From: Sphingobium terrigena
GTDB taxonomy: Bacteria > Pseudomonadota > Alphaproteobacteria > Sphingomonadales > Sphingomonadaceae
Reading direction: 5' to 3'
Length of the DNA stretch: 63,936 nt
Assembly (NCBI RefSeq): GCF_003591655.1
Contig: NZ_QVRA01000023.1
Coordinates: 1 to 63,936 of the forward strand
Each line of letters opens with the position of its first letter. Position 1 is the stretch's first letter. Positions 9,417-16,462 of this stretch are shown here, in pieces. The position numbers and the translations under genes are program-made. The notes beneath the pieces are model-generated. The model made no database searches, was not told the origin of the DNA, and saw nothing but the letters and a program-made list of their open reading frames with translations.

Positions 9417-9712
9417 GGGATATCCTCGCCGCCAAGCAGTCCACGTTCGGCAAGGATCATTCGGGCCTGCGCCATGCCCTGCTCGAGCGCGCTGGGAGAT
9501 TGCTCGCCGACGGACGTCGCGACGATTGACAGGATCTGGATCGAGGTGGCGAGGATCTCATCCTGGGAGGAGAAGACATAGCGTTTGCGCTCATCGACCG
9601 CCTGTTCAAGGAGCTGACGGATGAACCCCGATAAGGACAGGTTCGCGCCGAGCGCACGGCGCATCAAGGCGGCATGCAGCGATTCATCGAGGCGGAAATT
9701 TAGCTTGGGCAA
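9413..9712 (-). CDS. Ribbon-helix-helix-like relaxosome accessory protein
   Basis: A 99-residue protein starting at TTG (9712), with an AAGGAGACC ribosome site just upstream. The N-terminal LNFRLDESLHAALMRRA pattern, an amphipathic strand followed by two helices, resembles ribbon-helix-helix DNA-binding proteins such as TrwA/TraY. The rest is helical. Its position at the head of the coupling protein-relaxase operon, next to a candidate oriT, fits a relaxosome accessory and autorepressor. The family assignment rests on pattern and context rather than on a diagnostic motif. Confidence 0.75.
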   Translation of the reverse strand: MPKLNFRLDESLHAALMRRALGANLSLSGFIRQLLEQAVDERKRYVFSSQDEILATSIQILSIVATSVGEQSPSALEQGMAQARMILAERGLLGGEDIP

Positions 9713-9871
9713 GCGAAGGGTCTCCTTATCCGGAGACCTTCGAAAATATCATGAAGCGGTCGCATATTACCGGAACGGCAATATTGGTGCAAGCCGCCCT
9801 ATCACCAGATTGATCCAGAGATTTAGCGCTGAGAATACCTGCCGACAGGAAAACGGGCTGAGCGGACTCTG
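9713..9871. other. Candidate oriT and promoter region of the mobilisation operon
   Basis: This 159-base gap separates the accessory gene from an unrelated small gene. It is AT-richer than its surroundings in the middle (9740-9800) and holds a perfect inverted repeat at 9719-9738. MobF oriT sites usually lie beside the accessory gene, so oriT is most likely here. I cannot identify the nic sequence. Confidence 0.4.
9719..9738 (-). promoter_or_regulatory. Perfect 7-bp inverted repeat over the ribosome site of the accessory gene
   Basis: GGTCTCC-TTATCC-GGAGACC. On the minus strand one arm contains the AAGGAGACC Shine-Dalgarno of the TTG-initiated gene at 9712. The repeat could be the operator of the RHH protein, a hairpin limiting translation, or part of oriT. 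Confidence 0.5.
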
Positions 9872-10198
9872 TCAGTTGCCTCTGATGATGATGGAAGGCG
9901 GCGGCGTTCCGCCTGTCTCCCCGCGGTGTCGACGGATTTCGCCGATCCCCAGTCTGATCTTCTTGGCTACAACGTCCGACATGCGCCGCACCTCACTGGG
10001 CGTATCGAGACCAGGGACGCCCTCCAGAAACTCGGCCAGCAAAATCGTGAGCATCTGACAGACTTCGGCTGAGCCGATATAGAGTGTGTCCCCCTTCCCC
10101 GCTTCCGGAGAGTGCTGCCTTTGCGCCGACACTTCGCAGATGGCCTTTACCACCGCCCGGCGTAGGTCGCTGATATAGTCCTCGTTCAATTCCGGCAT
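9872..10198 (-). CDS. Hypothetical 108-residue protein beside the mobilisation operon
   Basis: I chose the ATG at 10198 because a GAAAGGA ribosome site lies just upstream; the longer in-frame extension to 10360 has a composition unlike protein. The product is acidic and helical at its start (LNEDYISDLRRAVVKAICEV), has a central helix (CQMLTILLAEFLEGVP) and a basic end (VAKKIRLGIGEIRRHR). It resembles no family I know. Its transcription runs towards the mobilisation operon promoter, so it is a separate unit. Confidence 0.6.
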   Translation of the reverse strand: MPELNEDYISDLRRAVVKAICEVSAQRQHSPEAGKGDTLYIGSAEVCQMLTILLAEFLEGVPGLDTPSEVRRMSDVVAKKIRLGIGEIRRHRGETGGTPPPSIIIRGN

Positions 10199-10843
10199 GG
10201 CGCTATCCTTTCTGAAGCGGCAAAAAGACCATGAATTCGGCCAGGATTCAACGGGCGTCGCCCCGACGGTTCCGGCGTCACTACATTCTGGGATCCGCAA
10301 TGGCGTACGACGCGTATCACCAAATTCCAGATGTCGTTTCAATAAGATAGGTTGGACCAAGTGAGCGTGGTGTTTCGCGTACGACAGCCCACCGGTTCGA
10401 CGTAAGACATGTAGTACAGACTTATCTTAATGTTTTCAGGGCATAATGCGCGCGCAGCACCCGTGCGTAGGGTCCATTACAAAACGGCCTTGCGCCGTGC
10501 GTCTCGCCTTACGCAGCGCGCTCGCGCTGCGCTGTCTCGTGCCGGTAGGCGCGGGGCACCCTTGCTGCTGGTTTTCAGGGACCGATATCAGGGCGGTTTG
10601 AGGGGTAGAGCTCATGAGCTTGTTCTCCCAGAATTTAAAATGGAGGTCGGATATAAGGCCCGGTCCCGAGAGCGTGATTACCTTTCATCAGGGGATTTAA
10701 CGCCGGGCTTCGCTTGCCAGCATCGCTGCCTCGTCAGCGCGCCGTACACCCCGCCAGTCCCCCAGGAAGCGGCAAGCCGCACTTGCTTTGGCCCGTCGAT
10801 ATGGCACAGTTGCGTGTGACGGGCAGGCCATCGGGGAAGGACG
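10199..10843. other. 645-base stretch without a supported gene
   Basis: It carries the promoter of the minus-strand gene ending at 9872 and that of the plus-strand gene at 10844. Around 10495-10555 a GC-rich stretch is full of short inverted GCGCTGCG-type repeats, seen as CGCAGCGCG-CTC-GCGCTGCG. The plus-strand frame at 10430-10819 has no ribosome site and a basic, shadow-like composition. Confidence 0.4.
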
Positions 10844-11086
10844 ATGGAAATGCCAAAGATGACCGAAAGGGATCGGCTTGCCGACCTCGAAACACGTCAG
10901 CGCAAGCTGACGGAAGATCTGGAAACCGCCCGCCGCGCTTTGCGCGGAAAATATGCGGCAATGGTGAACGACGTGCCGATAGAGACGCTGACGGAGCGCG
11001 AGTTCCGCGAACTTCTGATGCAGGCGATCCGGGTTGGTGGCAGCGCAGCGCTGACGGCCCTGAAAAAGTTGCCGCCGGTGACCTGA
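10844..11086 (+). CDS. Small coiled-coil protein (80 residues)
   Basis: A GGGAAGG ribosome site sits a few bases before the ATG. The N-terminal half is a strongly charged heptad-like helix (RDRLADLETRQRKLTEDLET, about residues 9-28), and the C-terminal half contains LTEREFRELLMQAIRVGG. Short proteins with this layout accompany conjugation genes in alphaproteobacterial plasmids, as rhizobial TraC/TraD do, but the match is only in character. It is convergent with the DUF2493 gene that ends at 11545. Confidence 0.65.
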   Translation: MEMPKMTERDRLADLETRQRKLTEDLETARRALRGKYAAMVNDVPIETLTEREFRELLMQAIRVGGSAALTALKKLPPVT

Positions 11087-11544
11087 CCCGCCGCGAAGCG
11101 GCAATCTGATGATGACCGGCAGGAGTGGAGCATAAAATGCCCATTCCTGTCGGTATCAGAGCGCAGGATGACGATGCGGCCTTCCGGGGCAAACCCGATA
11201 GTGATGAAGCATCCCCGTTCTGCACATCGACGGATATCAGCGAGACTTCCCCTGCTCCGATCATTCTAGATGATAAAGCCATAGGAGGCATTCCGCGCTA
11301 TGGCCCTCCCCTCCTCCGATCGTCACGCTGAACGTTTTCGCGACGACCAGCCCTTCCAAACCGCACCCGAAGGGTGTCCCTGCGACGAGCACGGCGAAGC
11401 CGCGCGCAGGAGGCCGGGACCGCGCTGGCGGTTCCGCATCGCCTCCGCGACGGGCCCGCGCGCGGGTCCCTGAGCGGGGGCGAGTGCTGCGCTCGAAAAA
11501 GAAATGAGGACCGGCCCGACAAAGCAGACCGATCCTCTCGGGCG
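11087..11544. other. 458-base stretch, at most one tiny ORF
   Basis: A 64-codon frame opens at 11137 (MPIPVGIRAQDDDAAF...) behind GGAGTGGAGC and may encode a small acidic protein, but I see no further support. From 11332 to 11544 the DNA is GC-rich and non-coding on both strands as far as I can tell. Confidence 0.3.
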
Positions 11545-12525
11545 TCACTGCGCTTCCCATTCCTGATCGCTCAGTCGGACGAACCGTGCCGGGATACTCT
11601 TCTCTCTGACCAGCCGCGCGAGGTGCGATTGCAATCCCGATCCTTCGCAGACCAGCGCCTCGACGGGACGGAGGCCCACCATCTGCTCGTTGCGTACGAA
11701 CCCCGCCCGCTTGCCCAGCTTTGCGCTGAGCCGGAAGGTGATGAGCGTCACCTTGCGCGACGCTGCCCAGGCTGCGGCCATGGCGTCGCACCCCTTGTCC
11801 TGCGCAGTCGTCGCCAGCACCATCATCGGATTTCGGGATTTGGCTTCATCGAGCTTCTCCCAGATGAGGCAGTCGTCGAACCAGCATTCCGCCCCGCCGG
11901 AGAAGATCACGATGGGCCCCTGCGGGTTGTGAGCGTCGGTTCGGCGCTGACGACGGGCGGCGAGGAAATCGGTGGCGGCAATAACCGACGCCGTGCGCTT
12001 GCTCGACACCAGCGATCCTTTCGGCGCGGACCATGGCCGTCCGGTTTCGGTGTGAAAGACGTCGGCGGCATGGTCGCGCATGCACCGCAGCGCATCGGTA
12101 GCTTCGTCGAGATATTCGAGCTCGTCGCGTGCCTGCTCGAGTTCGACGCTGTGGATTTCGCTGCCATCGGCGCGACGCAGCAGGTCCTGAACCTGCCGTG
12201 TTGCCTTGTCGGCCTGGCCCTCCCACTGGTCGGCGACGTGATGGAAGCTGTTGACGATACCCCATGCCAGGCGTTGCGCGGCGGGTTCCAAGCGCGTGTC
12301 CCGTAATACGTCGAAGAGTGTCGTGACGATCAGTTCGACGGCGAGCTGCGCTTCCCTCGCATCGGGCATGTCGGTTGCCAACTCCTCACCGCCTTGCCCG
12401 ATGCGGATGCCTTCGAGATCGGAGGCGAAGGCAGCATGGAAGTCGTCGGTGGTGGTCGCTGTCTCCTGCGTGATGAATGCGTCGATGTCGGAACGGGGGC
12501 GATCGGTCTGGTTGATCTTCGTCAT
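11545..12525 (-). CDS. DUF2493 (SLOG-like) domain protein, paralogue 1
   Basis: A 326-residue protein starting at ATG 12525 behind AAAGGAGG. The N-terminal helical domain includes LFDVLRDTRLEPAAQRLAW and VNSFHHVAD (about residues 75-105); a linker (130-185) contains RPWSAPKGSLVSS; the C-terminal DUF2493 domain has GPIVIFSGGAECWFDD and VLATTAQDKGCDAMAAAWA. DUF2493 belongs to the SLOG superfamily of Rossmann-like nucleotide-binding folds, so it may sense or process a nucleotide, but the substrate is unknown. It is paralogous to the gene at 12940-13950. Confidence 0.8.
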   Translation of the reverse strand: MTKINQTDRPRSDIDAFITQETATTTDDFHAAFASDLEGIRIGQGGEELATDMPDAREAQLAVELIVTTLFDVLRDTRLEPAAQRLAWGIVNSFHHVADQWEGQADKATRQVQDLLRRADGSEIHSVELEQARDELEYLDEATDALRCMRDHAADVFHTETGRPWSAPKGSLVSSKRTASVIAATDFLAARRQRRTDAHNPQGPIVIFSGGAECWFDDCLIWEKLDEAKSRNPMMVLATTAQDKGCDAMAAAWAASRKVTLITFRLSAKLGKRAGFVRNEQMVGLRPVEALVCEGSGLQSHLARLVREKSIPARFVRLSDQEWEAQ

Positions 12526-12768
12526 ATGAACCTCCTTTTGAAACGAAAGAGGTTCCCCCTTGGGCACGGGCTCCGAGCGGTGGGGTCAAGGATCGCGGAA
12601 CGCGACCGGCGCAGCCGGCGATGGGGGTCACGATTTTTTGGGGCGGCCACCATGGTCGAGTGAGAAGCGCGGCGCCTGACCCGCCCCGAAAAATGGTGGG
12701 GCCCCGTCGTCCTTGAGGCCGACGCGGTCCCGTGCCACCCTTGGAATTCTTGAGAGAGAGAAGAGGCG

Positions 12769-12803
12769 TTGCGAATCTGGGGCTCGATGCCCCTGATTCG
12801 CAA
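12769..12803. repeat. 14-bp-stem inverted repeat
   Basis: TTGCGAATC-t-GGGGC-tcgat-GCCCC-t-GATTCGCAA: both arms match exactly apart from one T opposite T. It lies about 245 bases before the downstream DUF2493 start and is not followed by a T run on either strand, so it is not a simple terminator. Confidence 0.7.
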
Positions 12804-12883
12804 ATGGGTGCCTCCAGGCGCCGACCTCGCGGGGGAGGCTGGCAACGCTTGCCCTCATCGCCAGGGTCAGCATCTGTTCCATG

Positions 12884-12915
12884 AAAAAGGGGACAGCGCA
12901 CGTAGCGCTGTCCCC
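12884..12915 (-). terminator. Rho-independent terminator after DUF2493 paralogue 2
   Basis: On the minus strand a perfect 11-bp stem (GGGGACAGCGC / GCGCTGTCCCC) with a 5-base loop is followed directly by five Ts. It begins 25 bases after the stop codon of the gene at 12940-13950. Confidence 0.9.
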
Positions 12916-12939
12916 GAACGAAATGCAAACGATGTAATG

Positions 12940-13950
12940 TCAGGCGGCACGGCGAAGTTGGCTGCGCCGGGGCGGAGTGACATTTTCGACCGGAACCTGA
13001 TCGGCCTTGCGGAAGGCATGGATCGGAACGCCTGCCTTGCGCAGAGCCTGATAAAGATTGGCCTGAATACCCGATCCCTCACCCAGCAAAGCTTCGACAG
13101 GCTTTAGATCCACCAGCTTGCGATTGCGGGCGAAGGGCGCACCGCGCCCCGACCCCGTCAGCGAATATGTCACAAGTTGCACCTCCCGATTGCCAGCCCA
13201 AGAGGCCACGATCGCGTCGAAGCCCTTGCGCTGCGCAGTCGTCACCAGTGTCATATGCGGGATACGTTCGAGGATCGTGTCGAGCCGATCCCAGAGCAAT
13301 TGCCAGTCATGCCATTCCGCATGGCCTGAGGCGATGACGATCGGTCCGCGGGGGCGGTATCGCTCGCGTTCGACCAGTTCCCGGGCACGCAGGAAATCCT
13401 GTATCGACACCTGCGTAGCGGTAGCGGCCTTCGAGACGCGCGATCCACGCGCCGGCGACCAGGGGCGACCCGATAGCACGCGGAAAGTTTCGGCGGCATA
13501 ATCGCGCATACACTCGACCGCCTCGCGCTGTTCGGTCAGCGACTGGCACAGGAGCTGTTTCTCCTCCAGTTCGCTGTTGAAGACCTCGGAAGGCTCGATC
13601 CGCCGGATCATGTCGCGCAGCTCATGGGCGAGCATGTCTTCCTGTCTTTCAAGCTTGCCCGCGACGAAGTGGAAACTGTTGACCATGCCCCAGGCGATCT
13701 CGGGCGCCAGCGCGTCCAGGCGGGTATCGGTCAAGAGATCGAAGATGGTGGCGATCACACCCGCGCAATCGGCCTGCGCGTGGAGCGGTTCGGGCATGTC
13801 ATGCTCGCCCGGTTCGTCGCCCGGCGCGATGATCGAAAGCGGGATGGGATCGCCAAAGGCGCGTTTGAATTCCGGTGTCGCCGTCATCTGTGCAAACAGT
13901 GTCGGCAGGTCTGCAAAGTGGCTGATACTGTGCGAATGGTCATGGGTCAT
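12940..13950 (-). CDS. DUF2493 (SLOG-like) domain protein, paralogue 2
   Basis: A 336-residue protein starting at ATG 13950 behind GAGGAGAAG. It repeats the layout of paralogue 1: helical N-terminal domain with IFDLLTDTRLDALAPEIAW and VNSFHFVAG, a linker with RPWSPARGSRVSK, and the SLOG-like domain with GPIVIASGHAEWHDW and LVTTAQRKGFDAIVASWAG. Conservation runs over the full length, so the pair arose by duplication. The gene ends just before a strong terminator, so paralogue 1 downstream must have its own promoter inside the structured spacer. Confidence 0.8.
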   Translation of the reverse strand: MTHDHSHSISHFADLPTLFAQMTATPEFKRAFGDPIPLSIIAPGDEPGEHDMPEPLHAQADCAGVIATIFDLLTDTRLDALAPEIAWGMVNSFHFVAGKLERQEDMLAHELRDMIRRIEPSEVFNSELEEKQLLCQSLTEQREAVECMRDYAAETFRVLSGRPWSPARGSRVSKAATATQVSIQDFLRARELVERERYRPRGPIVIASGHAEWHDWQLLWDRLDTILERIPHMTLVTTAQRKGFDAIVASWAGNREVQLVTYSLTGSGRGAPFARNRKLVDLKPVEALLGEGSGIQANLYQALRKAGVPIHAFRKADQVPVENVTPPRRSQLRRAA

Positions 13951-14022
13951 GGGACTTCTCCTCATCATGGAAAAGGAAACAGGGGCGCGAACGCGCAACA
14001 GCGTCCCGCCCCATTATGTCGA

Positions 14023-14304
14023 TCAGTGCATGTTCGCCCGTACGCTGGCGAAAGCGGTTGAGCGCGTCAGGACGGCATCGACGATTTGCGCCGCATGGGG
14101 CGCAAAGGGCGTGCCTTCGAGCAGGTCATAGATAGCAGTGATGATCTCGCCGCATGTAACGCCGCCAGGGATCTCCGGCGAGCGGCCCGCAAGCGTGTTT
14201 TGGAGTGCCAGCAGGTCCCGGATAGCGGGACTGGCGATAATCGCGGCGCAGAGCGCTGAGAGATCAGACAGCGGCGCGATGTGATGAAAAGAAGGAAGCG
14301 GCAT
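14023..14304 (-). CDS. Stand-alone N-terminal domain related to the DUF2493 paralogues
   Basis: A 93-residue protein starting at ATG 14304 behind GAGGAGACA. Its segments LSALCAAIIASPAIRDLLAL and CGEIITAIYDLLEGTPFAP match, in order and spacing, the N-terminal domain of the DUF2493 proteins next door (LFAQMTATPEFKRAF; CAGVIATIFDLLTDTRLDA), and there is no SLOG domain. It therefore looks like a third paralogue cut down to its first domain, perhaps a partner or regulator of the other two. It is 72 bases upstream of paralogue 2 and probably cotranscribed. Confidence 0.7.
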   Translation of the reverse strand: MPLPSFHHIAPLSDLSALCAAIIASPAIRDLLALQNTLAGRSPEIPGGVTCGEIITAIYDLLEGTPFAPHAAQIVDAVLTRSTAFASVRANMH

Positions 14305-14330
14305 GGACTGTCTCCTCATGCGAAGAAAGG

Positions 14331-14365
14331 AAAAGGGCCGGGGAGGCCTGACGCCTCCCCGGCCC
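14331..14365 (-). terminator. Rho-independent terminator after the DUF736 gene
   Basis: A perfect 13-bp stem (GGGCCGGGGAGGC / GCCTCCCCGGCCC) with a 5-base loop is followed on the minus strand by TTTTCC. It lies 26 bases after the DUF736 stop and separates that gene from the one starting at 14304. Confidence 0.85.
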
Positions 14366-14390
14366 GGAACGGGTTCCGATTAACGAGTGA

Positions 14391-14861
14391 TCAGAACGGG
14401 TCCTCCTCGCCGAACGCTGCGCCCGCCCCGGCCAGTTCGCCGTCAGTCCCTGCGGTGCTGTCGCCGAAGCCGCCTTCGTCGCGCGAACCGCGATCGTCAT
14501 AATTGGTCCGGCTGGTCCCCATGCTGCCCCCAAAATCGGAGCGCATGGTGTCGCGCCGCCATGCGACCATGTAGCCGCCATGATCGGCCGGGAAGAGCGC
14601 GATCGGCAGCGGTTCAGGCAGGCTGGGATCGTCGATATTGCCGGCAAGGAAGACCTCGCCGGTGCGCTTGGACGCAGCCTCCCACAATGCGCCGACCTGA
14701 ACCCAGCGACGCGCGACGTTGAGCGCCAGGATCTCATAGACCGGAGCCTTCTCATTCTCGCTCATGACCTTGCGCAGCCCGATGCGCGGGAGATCGATCG
14801 TGCGGGTGGCGATCGAGCCCGTCAGGCGGCCGTTCTGATTGAAGATTTCACCGATGTTCAT
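14391..14861 (-). CDS. DUF736 family protein with an SSB-like acidic tail
   Basis: A 156-residue protein. ATG 14861 starts the family's usual beginning, MNIGEIFNQNGRLTGSIAT. DUF736 proteins are short beta-rich proteins frequent on alphaproteobacterial plasmids and ICEs; their function is unknown. The core covers about residues 1-105 (VYEILALNVARRWVQVGALW, FPADHGGYMVAWRRD). The remaining 50 residues are Gly/Asp-rich and end in GEEDPF, very like the DDDIPF tip by which SSB recruits partners. Function in single-stranded DNA metabolism is inference from that tail. Confidence 0.85.
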   Translation of the reverse strand: MNIGEIFNQNGRLTGSIATRTIDLPRIGLRKVMSENEKAPVYEILALNVARRWVQVGALWEAASKRTGEVFLAGNIDDPSLPEPLPIALFPADHGGYMVAWRRDTMRSDFGGSMGTSRTNYDDRGSRDEGGFGDSTAGTDGELAGAGAAFGEEDPF

Positions 14862-15263
14862 CGTCTTGACCTTTCGAATGTCGCTCGAAATCCATTTTCC
14901 GGCGACACCCTCCCCGTCCCTTCTCTCCTCTCTGTCCCGCCCTTGCCCCGCGCGCCGCCCGCCCCGGGAACAGCGCTCCACATCCTCCGGCGCGACGCTC
15001 CCCCGTCCCCTCCACCCGCAACGCCAGGCCAGGCCACAATTCTGCGCAAACCTGCAGCACGACGAGGCCCGAATGCAGACGAGCAGGCGACGGCCACGTT
15101 GAATTGGGGGGATGAGGCTGGAGACGCGGCGGTAGCCGCGTTGGCGCTAGGGTCGAGCGGGTAGTGGTAGCGGTGCGCGAGGCAAGATCAGGTGGCACCT
15201 ACAGGCAGAACCGACAGCATTGCGAGGACCGGCACGGACCGGTGCGTTTCCAGTCTCGAGCGA
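14862..15263. other. 402-base leader/intergenic region before the DUF736 gene
   Basis: I see no gene. On the minus strand a polypurine tract (complement of 14906-14944, rich in GGGA and GAGAGG) lies 45-83 bases before the DUF736 start, matching similar tracts before six other genes. The rest is GC-rich sequence between the PP-loop gene stop and that leader. Confidence 0.4.
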
Positions 15264-16235
15264 TCAACTGATGGCGGCGGACCGCATAGCGGAATCCTCG
15301 GAGACATTGATCGCATTGGCAGGCAATGAGGAGCAGGCCTGTCCGGCATTGAAGCGTTCGATCCAGGTGCCGATATGGGCACGGCGTTCGATCGGGACAG
15401 CGGCGGCCGCACGCTGGAATTCGAGAAGATCGAGCGGTGCGTTGGCTACGATCTCGTCAATATCGGCAGGATCGAGCAGTCCCTCGGCCCGAATGAAGGC
15501 CGTCATCGATCCGGGGCGCTTCCGGGTCGATTTGCGCCATAGTCCTTCTATCGTGCGCAGGCGCGGTGCCGCGCGCGCTTCGAGAAGGACGATGAGGCGC
15601 AATTCCGCGCGCGGCAACGCCCGGACCTCAGAAATCTGCATGGCGGTACAAAAGAAGCACGAGCTCTTATGGAAAGCTGGCAAGCCCTCTTGCGCTATGA
15701 CACGCTCGCAATCTTCACGCGTAAAACCCCAATCCCGCAGTGGATATCGGTATTCATAAAGATCTGAGATATGCCCTTCGCGATGGGCATAACGCTGATT
15801 GTCACGGGCCGAGCAGTCGTAACCGATAAGCCGAACGACTTTCTGACCATTGGCCCAGGCATGCTGTGCCGCAGGCCAGGCCTTGACCCATTTGTCCTGT
15901 GGGGAAATTTTATGTCGCGCCGAACAACTATGCTGCCCGAATGCGATCGACGGCAATGTGCCGTTGGTCAGACAGGCATCGAGAAGCGAGGTGTAGGGCG
16001 GCCAATGCTTGAAGAATCTGGGCTGATATTCGACGATCTCGTTGGGAACGCCATGATCGTCCATCCACTGACGGAAGACAGGGATAAGCCGGCGGGTGTG
16101 AGGCTGCTCGGGCATTGCCGCCAACAAGGTCATGTCAGGGATTTCGCCCCGACGGACAAGTTCGATGATCATCGCGGTCGAGTTAGTGCCCGCCCCCCAT
16201 GCCGCGACGACGGGCGCACGCTTGCCCGCGTTCAT
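15264..16235 (-). CDS. PP-loop ATP pyrophosphatase, PAPS-reductase-like
   Basis: A 323-residue member of the PAPS reductase/ATP-pyrophosphatase class. The N-terminal AAWGAGTNST (about residues 11-20) sits where the SGGxDS PP-loop normally does, here in the GxNS variant known from phage and mobile-element relatives. Downstream, CSARHKISPQDKWVKAW and CFFCTAMQ supply four cysteines that could bind a metal or FeS cluster. Family members activate sulfur or adenylate substrates; DndC of DNA phosphorothioation is a distant relative, so nucleic-acid modification is possible but unproven. The ATG overlaps the upstream small gene by four bases. Confidence 0.8.
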   Translation of the reverse strand: MNAGKRAPVVAAWGAGTNSTAMIIELVRRGEIPDMTLLAAMPEQPHTRRLIPVFRQWMDDHGVPNEIVEYQPRFFKHWPPYTSLLDACLTNGTLPSIAFGQHSCSARHKISPQDKWVKAWPAAQHAWANGQKVVRLIGYDCSARDNQRYAHREGHISDLYEYRYPLRDWGFTREDCERVIAQEGLPAFHKSSCFFCTAMQISEVRALPRAELRLIVLLEARAAPRLRTIEGLWRKSTRKRPGSMTAFIRAEGLLDPADIDEIVANAPLDLLEFQRAAAAVPIERRAHIGTWIERFNAGQACSSLPANAINVSEDSAMRSAAIS

Positions 16236-16438
16236 GCCGCCATCGCCAGCCACCGATCCGGCCAGACCGGCGGCCTTGTCGTCACCTGATAGGCCTGCAA
16301 GGGCACAATCCCGCGGATGACATAATGTGGGATGCCTGTGTTCCGCCGAAGGTTGATGGCGATTTTATAGGCGTGATCGAATGAGCATAAGCGGTGCCGG
16401 CAAGGCGACAACAGGGCGGGCAGATCGGACGAGGGCAT
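16232..16438 (-). CDS. 68-residue operon protein, function unknown
   Basis: Starts at ATG 16438 (a second ATG lies at 16441) behind TGGAGG and ends in an ATGA overlap with the PP-loop gene, so the two are probably cotranslated. The sequence includes CRHRLCSFDHAYKIAINLRR and ends with PPVWPDRWLAM. One Cys pair (C-x5-C) is present. I recognise no family. Its fixed place between the HTH-repeat protein and the PP-loop enzyme is the only hint of function. Confidence 0.6.
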   Translation of the reverse strand: MPSSDLPALLSPCRHRLCSFDHAYKIAINLRRNTGIPHYVIRGIVPLQAYQVTTRPPVWPDRWLAMAA

Positions 16439-16462
16439 CATGGCCTCCATGCTAGGGTAGGT

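Larger units (their letters stand above)
12526..12939. other. Structured non-coding region between the two DUF2493 genes
   Basis: No gene is credible in these 414 bases, but three inverted repeats are. GGGGCGG at 12640-12646 pairs with CCGCCCC at 12681-12687, and the pairing continues through a T run and an A run. A long hairpin occupies 12769-12803, and a terminator occupies 12884-12915. The density of pairing suggests a structured RNA or leader, either a transcript of its own or the 5' leader of the gene starting at 12525. Confidence 0.5.

Noticed and set aside
10430..10819. Plus-strand ORF of 129 codons
   Set aside because: No ribosome site, Arg-rich random-looking product, and it covers a region of short inverted repeats.
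11374..12306. 310-codon plus-strand ORF
   Set aside because: Antisense to DUF2493 paralogue 1, no ribosome site and no domain.
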